Positions 62,954 through 64,000 of a DNA stretch of 64,000 bases are shown here, piece after piece. The stretch is from Dyella thiooxydans (GTDB taxonomy: Bacteria > Pseudomonadota > Gammaproteobacteria > Xanthomonadales > Rhodanobacteraceae), in contig NZ_CP014841.1 of assembly GCF_001641285.1 (NCBI RefSeq), positions 3,746,501 through 3,810,500 on the forward strand. The letters run 5' to 3'. Within the stretch, counting starts at the first letter, position 1; each line of letters starts with the position of its first letter. Below the pieces are notes generated by a model. It was not told where the DNA came from, did no database searches, and saw only the letters and a program-made list of their open reading frames with translations. The position numbers and the translations under genes were made by a program.

Positions 62954-64000
62954 ATGAAAGCTGTGTCTCCCGGAAGGGGCAAGCGCGTGTTGCGCGCAGG
63001 TGGCGGCCTCGCGCTGCTCGGACTGGTCGTGGCCATGTTCGGCACGGCGGCCAGCCGGGTCGATGCAGTGCCGTCTTTCGCTCGCCAGACCAAGCTGCCG
63101 TGCAGTGCCTGCCACATCGGCGGCTTCGGCCCGCAGCTCACCAGCTTCGGTCGCCAGTTCAAGCTGATGGGCTACACCATGAAGACCGGCGACGGCCCCG
63201 ACGTGCCGCTGTCGGCGATGCTGGTCGAGTCCTTCACGCATACCGCGAAGGCGCAGACCGACCCGCCGGCCGACGGCTTCAGTCGCAACAACAACGCTGA
63301 ACTGCAGCAGGCCTCGGTGTTCCTGGCCGGGCGCGTCAGCCAGCACGTGGGCGTGTTCGCGCAGGCCACCTACTCGGAGAATGGCGGGCTGCTTGGCTGG
63401 GACAACATGGACGTGCGCTACGCCAACAGCTTCACTTCGGGCGCGCACAACGCGATCTGGGGCGTCTCGCTCAACAACAACCCGACCGTCACCGACGTGT
63501 TCAACACCGCGCCGGCCTGGCAGTTCCCGTACATGAGCGCCGACCTGGCTCCCGGTGCACCGGCGATGCCGATGCTGTTCGGCGGACTCGGCGGGCAGGT
63601 GATCGGCGTCAACGGCTACCTGCAGCTGGACGGCAAGTGGTACGGCGAGGTCGGTGCCTACCGTTCGCTGTCGCCTTCGTTCCTGCGTGACGTGAACGCA
63701 GACTTCGACGGTCGCCTCGCCTCGACCGCGCCGTATGCGCGAGCGGCCTACACCTGGAATCTGCCGGCCGGAAACCTCGAGGTGGGTGGCTTCTACCTGC
63801 ATGCCCGCCGCGGACTGCCGGGGACCAACGCTGCCGGAGACGCGGTGGCCGTGGCCGGGCCGTCGGACCGCTTCGACGACCTCGGCGTCGATGCCAGCTA
63901 CCAGCGCGCCTTCGGCAGCAACCACCAGATCACCGTCAATGCGCTGTACGTCGACGAGCGCCAGAAGCTCGACGCCACCTACGGTTCGGGCGGATCGAGC
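62954..64000 (+). CDS. Cytochrome-porin fusion protein resembling Cyc2 (3' end outside the window)
   Basis: The frame starts at ATG 62954 after GGAGG and stays open to the window edge, 349 codons. A signal peptide (GGGLALLGLVVAMFGTAAS) precedes one c-type heme site (PSFARQTKLPCSACHIGGFG). FGRQFKLMGYTMKTG follows, then repeated beta-strand-like sequence with alternating aromatic residues (GRVSQHVGVFAQATYSEN, VNGYLQLDGKWYGEVGAY, LEVGGFYLHARRGLPG). A single N-terminal heme followed by a porin-like barrel is the plan of Cyc2, an outer-membrane iron oxidase, and the PSFARQT-CxxCH-FGRxFK pattern is close. Electron-transfer direction and partners are unknown. Confidence 0.8.
   Translation, partial: MKAVSPGRGKRVLRAGGGLALLGLVVAMFGTAASRVDAVPSFARQTKLPCSACHIGGFGPQLTSFGRQFKLMGYTMKTGDGPDVPLSAMLVESFTHTAKAQTDPPADGFSRNNNAELQQASVFLAGRVSQHVGVFAQATYSENGGLLGWDNMDVRYANSFTSGAHNAIWGVSLNNNPTVTDVFNTAPAWQFPYMSADLAPGAPAMPMLFGGLGGQVIGVNGYLQLDGKWYGEVGAYRSLSPSFLRDVNADFDGRLASTAPYARAAYTWNLPAGNLEVGGFYLHARRGLPGTNAAGDAVAVAGPSDRFDDLGVDASYQRAFGSNHQITVNALYVDERQKLDATYGSGGSS

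Overview
The window is high-GC, densely coded chromosomal DNA from a gammaproteobacterium, most likely a xanthomonad relative (Rhodanobacter, Dyella or Frateuria type, Rhodanobacteraceae). The evidence is a class II ribonucleotide reductase split into NrdJa and NrdJb, a lysine/alanine-rich histone H1-like protein, a toxin with the C-terminal signal used by Xanthomonas-type bacteria-killing type IV secretion systems, a large TonB-dependent receptor, and abundant cyclic-di-GMP signalling proteins. The genus is inference. No rRNA, tRNA or CRISPR array was seen.

Layout. 1-10 kb, minus strand: TonB receptor, TPR/aspartyl-hydroxylase protein, M17 aminopeptidase, HAD phosphatase coupled to a substrate-binding/LysM protein, and an HtrA-type periplasmic protease. 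10-14 kb: NrdR boxes, nrdJa, an H1-like gene, then nrdJb. 14-20 kb: accessory DNA. An OLD-like AAA/TOPRIM gene of atypical composition is cut by a 1.3-kb IS256-family element, followed by short secreted or membrane proteins of unknown role. 20-25.7 kb: CPBP protease, MmyB-type regulator with a divergent NAD(P)-binding protein, ABC exporter, zinc-ribbon/PH protein. 25.7-27.6 kb: putative type IV-secreted lysozyme effector with its immunity lipoprotein. 28-34 kb: GH30 hydrolase, AraC regulator with a divergent SDR, VOC and CsbD proteins, thiopurine methyltransferase. 34-39 kb: secreted phosphoesterase, di-heme peroxidase, SLT lipoprotein, OmpA-type lipoprotein.

39-44 kb is a translationally coupled phosphorelay operon: hybrid histidine kinase, single receiver, receiver-EAL phosphodiesterase. 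45-48 kb holds a Fur-box-preceded cluster of DUF4405 protein, tryptophan-halogenase-like flavoprotein and secreted protein. 48-64 kb holds an M14 metallopeptidase-like protein, a di-heme cytochrome c, a DUF924 protein, a GNAT, two diguanylate cyclases, lpxH, an RpfC-like hybrid kinase, racemase, carboxylesterase and amidohydrolase. At the right edge is an unfinished outer-membrane cytochrome-porin gene resembling Cyc2.

Functional themes are envelope and periplasmic biology, redox and iron handling, cyclic-di-GMP control and interbacterial competition. Family assignments rest on motifs read directly from the translations; no database search was run.
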